From an uncultured Clostridia bacterium (GTDB taxonomy: Bacteria; Bacillota; Clostridia; Oscillospirales; Ruminococcaceae): a stretch of 63,936 bases of DNA. Position numbers and translations under genes: made by a program. The DNA lies in the NCBI GenBank assembly GCA_945873955.1, contig CAMCFA010000009.1, forward strand, positions 1 through 63,936, in the 5' to 3' direction. Each line of letters starts with the position of its first letter. Position 1 is the stretch's first letter. The notes under the pieces were generated by a model that was given only the letters and a program-made list of their open reading frames with translations, ran no database searches and was not told the DNA's origin. This document shows positions 7,552-15,314 of the stretch, piece after piece.

Positions 7552-8373
7552 ATGATGATAAGCTGCTATCCTGTTCTTGCGGCGCAGACAAAGCTGCCGT
7601 TCTATCTTTCCGGCGTGGGTATCTCCGACCCGGAATATCACGTCGTCCGGGAAAACGGGCTGGTTTCCTGCCAGATACTTTTCACCCGCCGGGGAAAGGG
7701 TATCCTCCGGGTGGACGGAAAGGAGCTTGTTCAGACTCCCGGAAGCATTTTCTTTTTGAGCGCGGGAGTTCCACACGAGTACTTTCCTGCTGCCCAGAAT
7801 GCGCCGGAATGTGACTGGGAAACGGCTTGGACAGTGTTCCGCGGGGCGCATTTGAACGAGATTCTGGCGGAGCTGGGCTTCGGGCGGTGGTGCGAGATAT
7901 CCGGGGCAGACCTTTCCGGCTGCGAGAGCATTTTCAACCGTATACTGTCCGCGGTGAAAGACCCTGTTTCCGGCGGCGAGCGCTGTTCCCTGCTTATCTA
8001 CGAATATATCCTTGAAGCGAGGGCGCTGATGATGACCGGCAAGTCCGGCAGCGGCGGGCTTATCTCCCCAGCGCTGAAACGAATGGAGGAGCAGTACATG
8101 CGGGACATCACGCTGGAGGAGCTTGCCGGGCTGTGTGGCGTATCTCTCCAGCACTTCTGCCGGGTATTCCGGGCGCAGACGGGTATGCGCCCTATGGAGT
8201 ACCTCGCCCGGCGCAGAATATCCGAGGCAAAGCGGCTGCTAAACTCAACAGACCGAAGCGTGACGGAGATATCCGCCCTCACCGGGTACAGCAGCCCCAC
8301 CTACTTCGGGACGGTTTTCCGCAGGTACGAGGGTACTACCCCGTCGGAGTACCGGCGCTCCCGGGTGCTGTGA
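7552..8373 (+). CDS. AraC-family transcriptional regulator
   Basis: A 273-residue regulator. The N-terminal 150 residues form a cupin-like sensing domain (LFTRRGKGIL..G.., PGSIFFLSAGVPHEYFPA). The C-terminal 100 residues hold two helix-turn-helices: ITLEELAGLCGVSLQHFCRVFRA and then RSVTEISALTGYSSPTYFGTVFR, ending in GTTPSEYRR. This domain order is typical of sugar-responsive AraC activators. It is divergent from vanW and immediately upstream of the GH59 gene. The two TTACA arrays, upstream of this gene and of the GH13 gene, are candidate targets if it is autoregulatory. The ligand cannot be deduced. Confidence 0.92.
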   Translation: MMISCYPVLAAQTKLPFYLSGVGISDPEYHVVRENGLVSCQILFTRRGKGILRVDGKELVQTPGSIFFLSAGVPHEYFPAAQNAPECDWETAWTVFRGAHLNEILAELGFGRWCEISGADLSGCESIFNRILSAVKDPVSGGERCSLLIYEYILEARALMMTGKSGSGGLISPALKRMEEQYMRDITLEELAGLCGVSLQHFCRVFRAQTGMRPMEYLARRRISEAKRLLNSTDRSVTEISALTGYSSPTYFGTVFRRYEGTTPSEYRRSRVL

Positions 8374-8408
8374 TGTTCATATTTTGAGAGTACGGCAAAT
8401 ATTTGTGA

Positions 8409-8437
8409 TTGAAAAACCCCTGCTTTCGGGCTATAAT
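8409..8437 (+). promoter_or_regulatory. Promoter of the GH59-like gene
   Basis: TTGAAA (8409-8414) and TATAAT (8432-8437) are 17 bp apart, 45 bp upstream of the original ATG at 8482. The GAAAGGGGCGC ribosome binding site precedes that ATG, not the downstream ATG at 8705. Confidence 0.8.
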
Positions 8438-8481
8438 GATGTTAACAAAGTTATAAAATAAATTCGAAAGGGGCGCACGTC

Positions 8482-8616
8482 ATGAAGCTAAAAGCAATTG
8501 CCGCCGCGACAGCGCTTATACTATTTCCTAATCAACCTATAGACTTTGTCTATAGGTTGAACCAACCGCCATGGCGGTTGGAGCGGCAAAGCCGCAGGAA
8601 AGCCGTTCAATACTGA
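8482..8616 (+). pseudogene. Severed 5' end of the GH59-like gene (signal-peptide start) running into the element
   Basis: From the ATG at 8482, behind a good ribosome binding site, the frame encodes MKLKAIAAATAL, the n-region and first half of a signal peptide. It then enters the inserted element at 8519 and reads through 31 element-encoded codons to a TGA at 8614-8616. The resulting 44-residue peptide is not expected to be functional. Removing the element plus one TTA copy joins this start in frame to the codons from 8706, giving a complete signal peptide. Confidence 0.8.
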
Positions 8617-8702
8617 TTCTGTCAAAACCAAAGGTTTTGACTAGCCGCCTTGCAGGCGGCTCACCTTATAGACTTTGTCTATAAGGTGATTAAGAATTAG
8701 TA
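8519..8702 (+). mobile_element. 184-bp palindromic MITE-like element, copy 1, inside a signal-peptide coding region
   Basis: The ends are TACTATTTCCTAATCA and, inverted, TACTAATTCTTAATCA (imperfect terminal inverted repeats). It is flanked by TTA at 8516-8518 and 8703-8705, a 3-bp target duplication. The interior is a chain of about six hairpins, for example CCTATAGAC/GTCTATAGG, CAACCGCC/GGCGGTTG, TCAAAACC/GGTTTTGA, AGCCGCC/GGCGGCT and CACCTTATAGAC/GTCTATAAGGTG. It encodes no transposase, so it must be mobilised in trans. A longer relative lies inverted at 32444-32721. Confidence 0.88.
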
Positions 8703-8704
8703 TT

Positions 8705-11458
8705 ATGACTGCGGTCAGCGCGGTATCACTCCCCGCCTACGCCGCGGGAACAGCGGGAAATGACGACAACACGGGGGCAAACACAATGAACATCATCATT
8801 AACGGCGACAACGCCAACACGCTGGAAAACATGCTCTACCGCGGCACCGGTATGGTGAGCGGCAACAACTCCTCCCGGCTGCTGCTGGACTACAAGAACG
8901 AAAATCCCGCCGCCTACTGGGAGATAATGAACTACATTTTCGGCAAAAAGGGGCTGGAGATAGCTCATCTAAAGCTGGAAATGGGCTCTGATGTGAACTC
9001 CTCCTCCGGCACGGAGCCTTCCGTAATGCGTTCCGAGGACGAGCCTGCCGACGTCACCCGCGGCGCAGGCTACCAGCTTGCCGCCGACGCAAAGACGATA
9101 AATCCCGACCTCACGCTGGATATGCTCTGGTGGAGCGAGCCTCTGTGGGTCACTAATGCCGAGGACGTTTACGCGGCGCGCTACAAGTGGTATAAGGAAA
9201 CTCTTGACGCCGCCTACGAGACCTACGGGCTGAAATTCGACTATGTTTCCGCGACCCAGAACGAGCGCGCCCGGGACAAAGACTGGATAAAATACCTGTC
9301 CCAGCACCTGAAGTCCGAGACCGACTGCCCCTACGACTATTCCTCCATTAAGATAGTTGCCGGCGAGGAGGTCTGCACATGGACGGCGGCTGGCGAGCTT
9401 CTCAAACAGATAAACGACGGCGATACCGAGCTGTCCGGCTCGATAGACGTAATGGGCAGCCATTACACCAGCAGCTCCTCCAAAGAGGCGAAGGAACTTG
9501 CCTACAACTACGGTAAGGAACTGTGGTTCAGCGAGGGCAGCAGTTCTATGTCCTACTCCGAGGGCGCGTGGCGCTTCGACGAGGGGAACTCCGGGCTTAC
9601 CGGCATTAACGGCGCGCTGGATATCGCCAACCGATATATCGCAATGTACCCTCAGGGCGGCATGACTCTCTGCCAGTTCCAGCCGGTAATCGCGGGATAT
9701 TACGACGGCGTGTGCTACTGCCAGAAGCAGTTCATCAACGCCGCAGACCCGTGGAGCGGCTACTACACCCTTGACAGCGGATTCTATGTAATGCTTCAGT
9801 TCACCCAGTTCATGGACAAGGGCTGGAGCTTCGTGGACGAGGCGTGCTACTGCGACGGCAAGCCCGGCGGCGACGGTCACGCTATGGTGGACGCGGTTTA
9901 CAGCTACCTCACCACATGCAGCCCGGACAAGAGCGATTACAGCACCGTCATCACCAACACCACCGCTGAGCCTATCACCTACGAATTCACCGTTTCCAAC
10001 CTAGCAAAGGCGGGAGATACCGTTTATCTCTGGGAAACAAGAGGCCCGGAGGGCGGCGAGTTCAACGAGAATTACTTCCAGCCGATAGGGACTGTCACCC
10101 CGGAGGAAAAGAACGGCGCTTACAGCTACTCCGTCACCGTGAAGCCCTATTCGATAATAACTGTTTCCACAATTGACCTGCCGCAGGAGGACTACTCCAA
10201 CAAGGACGCTTCTCAGCGCACCATTCTGGAGCTTCCCTACTCCGACGACTTCGATTACGCGGACTACCCGGATACCTACCTTTCTTCAAGAGGAAACGCG
10301 CCCCGCTACACCACCGACGAGGGCGGCGCATTCGAGGTAGAAAACGGCGTGCTGACCCAGCAAATAACCACCGACATGAAAGCGAAGGAGTGGGGCTGGA
10401 CTCCCGACCCGGTGACTAATTTCGGCGACGACCGCTGGTACAATTACAGCGTTTCTGCGGACGTTATATTCGCCCCCGCAGGTGACAAGAGCGCGAATTA
10501 CGCCGGCGTGGGACTTCGGTACAATCAGGGACATCTGGGCGCGTCCGGCTACTGGCTGAAGCTCACCGAAAGCGGCGAGTGGAGCTTATGGAAGAACAGC
10601 AGTGTGCTGGAAAACGGCACCTGCACCGCGGATACCTCCGCAACAGTAAACCTCAAAATTGAAGCGGTGAACGACAATGTTCGCTGCTGGGTGAACGGCG
10701 AGCAGGTGTGCGATTACACCGCCGGGGAGGTAAGCTCCCTAAGCGCGGGCAGGGCGGCGCTGTTCTCCTCCTATGACCGCAACGGCTTTGATAATCTTGT
10801 TATTGAAGCAGTGGACGGCGTTGAGCCGTACATCACCCGGTACGACAATACGAACGAGATGTTCAGCTACTCCGGCGAGTGGCAGCAGGACACCATGTCC
10901 AGCTTCAAGAACTACAAGCGCACGCTTTCCTCCGGAGAAGCCGGCTGCTCCCTCACCTTGGAGTTTGACGGCACAGGGATTGCCCTCACCGGCGGCGGCA
11001 AGGGCGCGACCGCGACCTACTCCATTGACGGCGGCGAGCCGCAGGAATACACTGTTCCCGTCACCGCGACAAGAGGTGTGACCTTCCTGCTTACCGATTT
11101 GGGAAACGGTCATCACACGCTGGAATTCACGATAACCGACGGCACGTTCAACGTTGACTCTGCGGAGATTTCCGGCGGCGAGGTGTTCACCGCGAAGCAG
11201 CTTAGGCACTCAATGGACGAGGTTTACACCTCTATGCAGAATAACGCGGTTCAGCCCGGTTCAACTGCGGAGGTTGCTTCCGGCGAAGCTGCGGACAGTT
11301 CCGGCAGTTCCGGGAACGCAGACAGTGCGGTGAGCGGCGACAGCTCCGGCGATAACGGCAGCTTCCCGGCGGGGGCTGTGGCAGGTATCGGTGCGGGCGT
11401 TGCTGCTGTTGCTGCCGCGGGTATCGGTATTGCGATAGCTAAGAAGAAAAAGAAGTAA
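8705..11458 (+). CDS. GH59 galactocerebrosidase-like glycosidase, signal peptide disrupted
   Basis: A 917-codon frame with GH59 landmarks: RGTGMVSGNNSSRLLLDY, SSSGTEPS, SATQNER with the acid/base Glu near residue 187, DVMGSHYTSS, and ELWFSEGSSS with the nucleophile Glu near 277. GH59 enzymes remove beta-galactose. Two beta-sandwich modules follow (about 520-690 and 700-850), then a Ser/Gly linker and a membrane helix ending in AKKKKK, so the enzyme would be surface-anchored. The present ATG at 8705 has no ribosome binding site, and the protein starts mid-way through its signal peptide (MTAVSAVSLPAYAAG). The true start at 8482 is cut off by the 184-bp element. The gene is therefore probably off unless the element excises. 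Confidence 0.82.
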   Translation: MTAVSAVSLPAYAAGTAGNDDNTGANTMNIIINGDNANTLENMLYRGTGMVSGNNSSRLLLDYKNENPAAYWEIMNYIFGKKGLEIAHLKLEMGSDVNSSSGTEPSVMRSEDEPADVTRGAGYQLAADAKTINPDLTLDMLWWSEPLWVTNAEDVYAARYKWYKETLDAAYETYGLKFDYVSATQNERARDKDWIKYLSQHLKSETDCPYDYSSIKIVAGEEVCTWTAAGELLKQINDGDTELSGSIDVMGSHYTSSSSKEAKELAYNYGKELWFSEGSSSMSYSEGAWRFDEGNSGLTGINGALDIANRYIAMYPQGGMTLCQFQPVIAGYYDGVCYCQKQFINAADPWSGYYTLDSGFYVMLQFTQFMDKGWSFVDEACYCDGKPGGDGHAMVDAVYSYLTTCSPDKSDYSTVITNTTAEPITYEFTVSNLAKAGDTVYLWETRGPEGGEFNENYFQPIGTVTPEEKNGAYSYSVTVKPYSIITVSTIDLPQEDYSNKDASQRTILELPYSDDFDYADYPDTYLSSRGNAPRYTTDEGGAFEVENGVLTQQITTDMKAKEWGWTPDPVTNFGDDRWYNYSVSADVIFAPAGDKSANYAGVGLRYNQGHLGASGYWLKLTESGEWSLWKNSSVLENGTCTADTSATVNLKIEAVNDNVRCWVNGEQVCDYTAGEVSSLSAGRAALFSSYDRNGFDNLVIEAVDGVEPYITRYDNTNEMFSYSGEWQQDTMSSFKNYKRTLSSGEAGCSLTLEFDGTGIALTGGGKGATATYSIDGGEPQEYTVPVTATRGVTFLLTDLGNGHHTLEFTITDGTFNVDSAEISGGEVFTAKQLRHSMDEVYTSMQNNAVQPGSTAEVASGEAADSSGSSGNADSAVSGDSSGDNGSFPAGAVAGIGAGVAAVAAAGIGIAIAKKKKK

Positions 11459-11471
11459 TTTGGCATAACGA

Positions 11472-11503
11472 AGCCCGGGAGGTCACGCTCCCGGGCTTTT
11501 TCT
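11472..11503 (+). terminator. Terminator of the GH59-like gene
   Basis: AGCCCGGGAG / CTCCCGGGCT is a 10-bp GC-rich stem followed by TTTTTCT, 14 bp after the stop. Confidence 0.9.
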
Positions 11504-11520
11504 ATGCACACCGACATTGT

Positions 11521-12978
11521 TTAATACCCCCAATCCTGCTGGGTCAGGAAGTTATCATAATAAGTCACGGTAGAAGCCGTCGCCGCGTGGAACGCGTTGT
11601 TCGCGAAAAGCACGTCTGTCACGCCGTTTTCCGTGAGGAAATCCACCGCGTTGTGGGTGAAATACCGCATATCAATGACGTAAATCTCATCAAACGAACC
11701 CATGAGATATCCCGGCAGGGCATTGCCGTAGCTGTCCTTGAAAATAGCCAGCTTCCGCCCCGTACCCGCGTTGGAGGACACCTTGACTACCTTTGCGTCA
11801 CCGCCCATAAAGGTGCAGTATGCCATGCCGTTGCCGTCGCCGTATTTGATGAAGAAGTTCGCCTCATACGGCTCCGCCGCGCCGACTATCTTTCCGTCCT
11901 TTAAGATATAATCGTAATATGTTGTGGTGTAATCCACGTTCTTCGGGACGTAGTACACGAAGTCCTCCGGGTTGTTTTTAAGCACGATATCCCCGGTGTA
12001 GCCGTACATTGTGCCGACATAATCATGAACCACCCGCTGCTCATACTGCGAAATGTCCTCAAACGGAACTCCCGCAGCCTGCGCAAACGCCTGCGCCGCG
12101 TAATAAGCCCCCAGCGGCGCCCAGTGGTGGTCGGTGCGCAGGTAAATATCCTCGTTTTTGTGGGTAGAAAGCGGGGTGTAGGCGTCCACCGAAACAACGT
12201 CATTTTGCAGGCAGCCGTAAACATGGTTGATGTTGTCAAGCTCGCTGCCGCAGTACGCCGCCACGGAATCCGGACTGTAAAACTCGCAGGAGGTGGGTAT
12301 CACCATGCTGTACACGTTGACGTCCGGTAGCGCCTGCTTATATTTGTTGACGACCTCCGCGTAGCGCTCGCCCACGGAATAGCTGCCGCCGTAAAGCATG
12401 AGCGCCCTCGTGCCTACCACGGCAATGCCGTTGTTGGTGATAGTCACGGCGTCGTCCGGGTTTATCTTCTCCGGCTGGTTTTCGTCCGGGGCGGCGGTGG
12501 TTATCACCGGGCGCTCGGTAACTGCGGGCTGCTCGGCGGTGGGTTCGATCTGCTCTGATGTGGACTGCTCCGGGGCGGACTGCTGCGGTTCTCCCGGCTG
12601 CTCCGGGGTGGACTGCTCCGGCGTGCTGGTCTGAACTGTCCCTACATTGTGCAGACGTATACCGTCCTGCCGAAAGCCGCGAAGCTCCCGCAGCTCGGTG
12701 GAGATACCGGTAAGCTCGTCCCTGAACGGCACGGTATCGCTGAACCACTCGGACACTCCCTCGGCGAAATCCCCGCTGAAATAGCTGTCCGGGGTAAGCT
12801 CCGGGAACTCCGCCAGTTCGCGCTTTTCTGTGATACTTTCGGTGCTGCGCGGGAGTATCAGCAGTCCCATGCATATTGCCTCAAAGGTGACAAGCAGCGA
12901 CGCAAGATACGCCGCGTTTGACCTGCGGCGGCGCTTCGGAGTTCGTTCTGTATATTTTTTGTTTTTTTCTGGTTTCAT
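11521..12978 (-). CDS. DHHW/AlgJ-like membrane-anchored SGNH acyltransferase partner
   Basis: A 485-residue protein with a basic N-terminus and one membrane helix (about residues 24-43). A segment typical of AlgJ/DHHW proteins follows (KRELAEFPELT, FSDTVPFRDEL). A low-complexity linker of about 60 residues rich in PEQ/STPEQ comes next. The extracellular catalytic domain contains RTDHHWAPLGAYYAAQ and KDSYGNALPGYL. These motifs define the SGNH-like O-acetyl transfer partner of MBOAT proteins, as in alginate and secondary cell-wall polysaccharide acetylation. It is the second gene after the MBOAT protein, 9 bp away. Role inferred: moving acyl groups across the membrane onto an envelope glycan. 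Confidence 0.82.
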   Translation of the reverse strand: MKPEKNKKYTERTPKRRRRSNAAYLASLLVTFEAICMGLLILPRSTESITEKRELAEFPELTPDSYFSGDFAEGVSEWFSDTVPFRDELTGISTELRELRGFRQDGIRLHNVGTVQTSTPEQSTPEQPGEPQQSAPEQSTSEQIEPTAEQPAVTERPVITTAAPDENQPEKINPDDAVTITNNGIAVVGTRALMLYGGSYSVGERYAEVVNKYKQALPDVNVYSMVIPTSCEFYSPDSVAAYCGSELDNINHVYGCLQNDVVSVDAYTPLSTHKNEDIYLRTDHHWAPLGAYYAAQAFAQAAGVPFEDISQYEQRVVHDYVGTMYGYTGDIVLKNNPEDFVYYVPKNVDYTTTYYDYILKDGKIVGAAEPYEANFFIKYGDGNGMAYCTFMGGDAKVVKVSSNAGTGRKLAIFKDSYGNALPGYLMGSFDEIYVIDMRYFTHNAVDFLTENGVTDVLFANNAFHAATASTVTYYDNFLTQQDWGY

Positions 12979-12987
12979 TGCGTTTCC

Positions 12988-14463
12988 TCAGAACCTCAGA
13001 TAAAGAAATGGGTTTGTGGTGCTGCCGATAAGAAGCAGAGTGCATACGATAAGCAGAGCGGCGGCGATTACGGTTTTAAGCCCGGTGAGTACGACCTCCT
13101 GCCCGGCGCTGCCCTTGTATGCTGAATTGTCGTACATCAGCCGGAATATCCGTGATATCGGCAGGCAGCATATCACCGCCGCGATAAGCAGCCAGAGATT
13201 CCCGGTGAGTTCGTTCTGCGCGACTAAATTCCAGCCTCCGGCAGCTCCCCCGCCGAACAGTATCTTCACAAATCCGCCCAGCCGCGAGAAGTCGTCGAAG
13301 TAGAATATCACCCAGCCGAATATTATTACAAACAGGCTGTAAATATGCAGGAATACCGCCGGAATTTTGTCCTTTACCTTTATTATCGTGTATTTCTCAA
13401 TCAGAATAATTACTCCGAAATACAGCCCCCACAGCACGAAATTCCAGCTTGCGCCGTGCCACAGTCCGGTAAGGAACCACACTATCAGCAGGTTCAGCGG
13501 CTGGTGCTTTCGGTTGCCGCCGAGGGGGATATACACATAGTCACGGAAGAAGCTGCCCAGCGAAATGTGCCACCGCCGCCAGAATTCAGTGATAGTCTTG
13601 GAGATGTAGGGGTACTTGAAGTTCTCATCAAAGTGGAAGCCCAGACAGCGCCCCATGCCTATCGCCATATCGGAATAGCCGGAAAAGTCGAAGTATATCT
13701 GCATGGTGTAGGCGAGTATCCCCAGCCACGCGCCGCCGGTGGTGAGCGACCCGAAGTCCCCGTCGAGGAAGGTCGAGGTTATCTCCGAAAGCTGGTTTGC
13801 GAGAATGACCTTCTTCCCAAGCCCGATAAGGAATCGGAACGAACCCTCCGCGATATCGTCAAAGGTGATACGCCGCTTGTTTATTTCCGCGGAAATGGTG
13901 GAATACCGCACGATAGGTCCGGCAATTAGCTGCGGGAACATGGAGATATAGAGAAGCAGTGAGAAAAAGCTCCGCTGCGCCCGGACTTCCCCCCGGTAGA
14001 CGTCAATGATGTAAGAGATAGACTGGAACGTGAAAAAGCTGATACCAATAGGCAGTGCTATTCCCGGTTTGGGGATAGAAAGCCCGGTGAGGTTCAGCGT
14101 TTCCACTAGGAAATCCGCGTACTTGAATACCGCGATAATGCCGATATTCAGCACCAGCCCCACCACCAGCGCGGGCTTTGACTTACGCCTGCCGCAGTCG
14201 ATAAGCTGCCCCACTATCCAGTTCATGAACACGCTTGCTATCATCAGGAAAACGTATATCGGCTCTCCCCACGCGTAGAATATCAGCGAAAAGATGATAA
14301 GCACCGCGTTTGAGTAGGGGCAGAGGTTCACGTCGGAATAGCGCGGCGCTCTGCCGCTTTGCAGGGCTTTGGCTCTGGCGCTGTCCCCGCAGCGCCCCAG
14401 CGCGTAGCATATTGCCGCGGCGGGGATAAAAATATATAGAAAGAATAAATCTGAAAAGACCAT
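12988..14463 (-). CDS. MBOAT-family membrane O-acyltransferase (AlgI/DltB/PatA-like)
   Basis: A 491-residue polytopic protein with the MBOAT signature. It contains PIGISFFTFQSISYIIDVYRG, FPQLIAGPIVRY and FWRRWHISLGSFFRDYVYIPLGG, then LTGLWHGASWNFVLWGLYFG with the conserved membrane His. The length and FWRRWH motif fit AlgI/PatA-type O-acetyltransferases best; DltB is shorter but related. It is paired with the DHHW protein downstream, so the two should form an acyl-transfer machine for an envelope polysaccharide. Because a DltA/DltC-like pair sits 6 kb away without its own DltB, function in that pathway is possible but unproven. Confidence 0.88.
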   Translation of the reverse strand: MVFSDLFFLYIFIPAAAICYALGRCGDSARAKALQSGRAPRYSDVNLCPYSNAVLIIFSLIFYAWGEPIYVFLMIASVFMNWIVGQLIDCGRRKSKPALVVGLVLNIGIIAVFKYADFLVETLNLTGLSIPKPGIALPIGISFFTFQSISYIIDVYRGEVRAQRSFFSLLLYISMFPQLIAGPIVRYSTISAEINKRRITFDDIAEGSFRFLIGLGKKVILANQLSEITSTFLDGDFGSLTTGGAWLGILAYTMQIYFDFSGYSDMAIGMGRCLGFHFDENFKYPYISKTITEFWRRWHISLGSFFRDYVYIPLGGNRKHQPLNLLIVWFLTGLWHGASWNFVLWGLYFGVIILIEKYTIIKVKDKIPAVFLHIYSLFVIIFGWVIFYFDDFSRLGGFVKILFGGGAAGGWNLVAQNELTGNLWLLIAAVICCLPISRIFRLMYDNSAYKGSAGQEVVLTGLKTVIAAALLIVCTLLLIGSTTNPFLYLRF

Positions 14464-14499
14464 GTTTTACTCCGTTTTAATGCTGTATAACAAAAATCT

Positions 14500-15030
14500 C
14501 TATTTAGCTTTTGACTTTTTGCATAAACATACAGCATTGATTATGAATAGCACTAAATTATATAACGCCAAAGCAACAATGTCTATTGCTCCTGCCACAA
14601 AAATTAAAGGCAAAAAATCCGGTCGAATTTTTACAACATCGTCACCATTGATAAAATAAGTGCCTTTATCGCAATATAAATATACCGGTTTATATATTCT
14701 AGTGAACGCTGAAATGCTGGTGTTCTCTTTAGGTACAGCAATTGATGAACCATATAAAAATGCGCGTTCTGCTATTATATAATTATCACACTCTTCTCTG
14801 TCGTATGTAAACGAATGAAACATATCGCCGCCATAAATATCATAATTCCCAGAATCTTCACTCAAAAAAGCATTATCCACGCAATGAAAACCAAACAACA
14901 GGACTATCATACCATAAAAAGCACTATTAAAAATCGCAGATTTTTTCTTCTTCTTTTTAGCACCCAAATATATGTTAAATATTGAAATGGCTATTACTAA
15001 TACCGCAAGAAGAATAATGATTATTTCCAT
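14500..15030 (-). CDS. Small membrane protein of unknown function, AT-rich
   Basis: A 176-residue protein, not recognised. A membrane helix at residues 3-23 is followed by a Lys-rich patch (GAKKKKKKS), a second helix near 33-50, an extracellular-looking middle with several Cys, and a third helix near 142-168 ending in a short basic tail. The DNA is clearly AT-richer and uses different codons from its GC-rich neighbours, which suggests recent acquisition. It lies 36 bp upstream of the MBOAT gene on the same strand and could be cotranscribed. There is no clear ribosome binding site; the start is the first ATG of the frame. Confidence 0.6.
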   Translation of the reverse strand: MEIIIILLAVLVIAISIFNIYLGAKKKKKKSAIFNSAFYGMIVLLFGFHCVDNAFLSEDSGNYDIYGGDMFHSFTYDREECDNYIIAERAFLYGSSIAVPKENTSISAFTRIYKPVYLYCDKGTYFINGDDVVKIRPDFLPLIFVAGAIDIVALALYNLVLFIINAVCLCKKSKAK

Positions 15031-15169
15031 ATAATGCCCCCAATACCTATTAGCTTGGAATACAAAATTACAATTTCCCCACTATATTATACCACCGCCA
15101 GAATTTTCTGTCAATAGCTGGCATAATCTGCCGATATATACATTATACCACTTCCCCGCGGATTATTCA

Positions 15170-15213
15170 ATTACAGCGGAATTACAGTTCGGTTACAATG
15201 TGGTAACATTTTT
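15170..15213 (+). repeat. Four 11-bp direct repeats (TTACA boxes), array 2
   Basis: TTACA at 15171, 15182 and 15193 and TAACA at 15204 are again exactly 11 bp apart. Unit order matches array 1, with ATTACAG first and GTTACAATG-type units later. The array ends about 23 bp upstream of the GH13 -35 box, a good position for an activator. Confidence 0.8.
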
Positions 15214-15235
15214 TCAGAAAAATTTTCAAAACCCC

Positions 15236-15264
15236 TTGAAATCGTTTACAATCTGTGCTATACT
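15236..15264 (+). promoter_or_regulatory. Promoter of the GH13 gene
   Basis: TTGAAA (15236-15241) and TATACT (15259-15264) are 17 bp apart, with TGC before the -10. The TTACA array lies just upstream. Confidence 0.8.
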
Positions 15265-15314
15265 TTAGGAAAATGAGAAACCGGACAAGTCCGGGCTATA
15301 ACAGGAGTGACACC

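Noticed and set aside
8969-9880. Long antisense frame within the GH59-like gene (and many similar ones over murA, murE, nspC, speA)
   Set aside because: GC-rich codons leave reverse frames open; none has start signals or recognisable homology.
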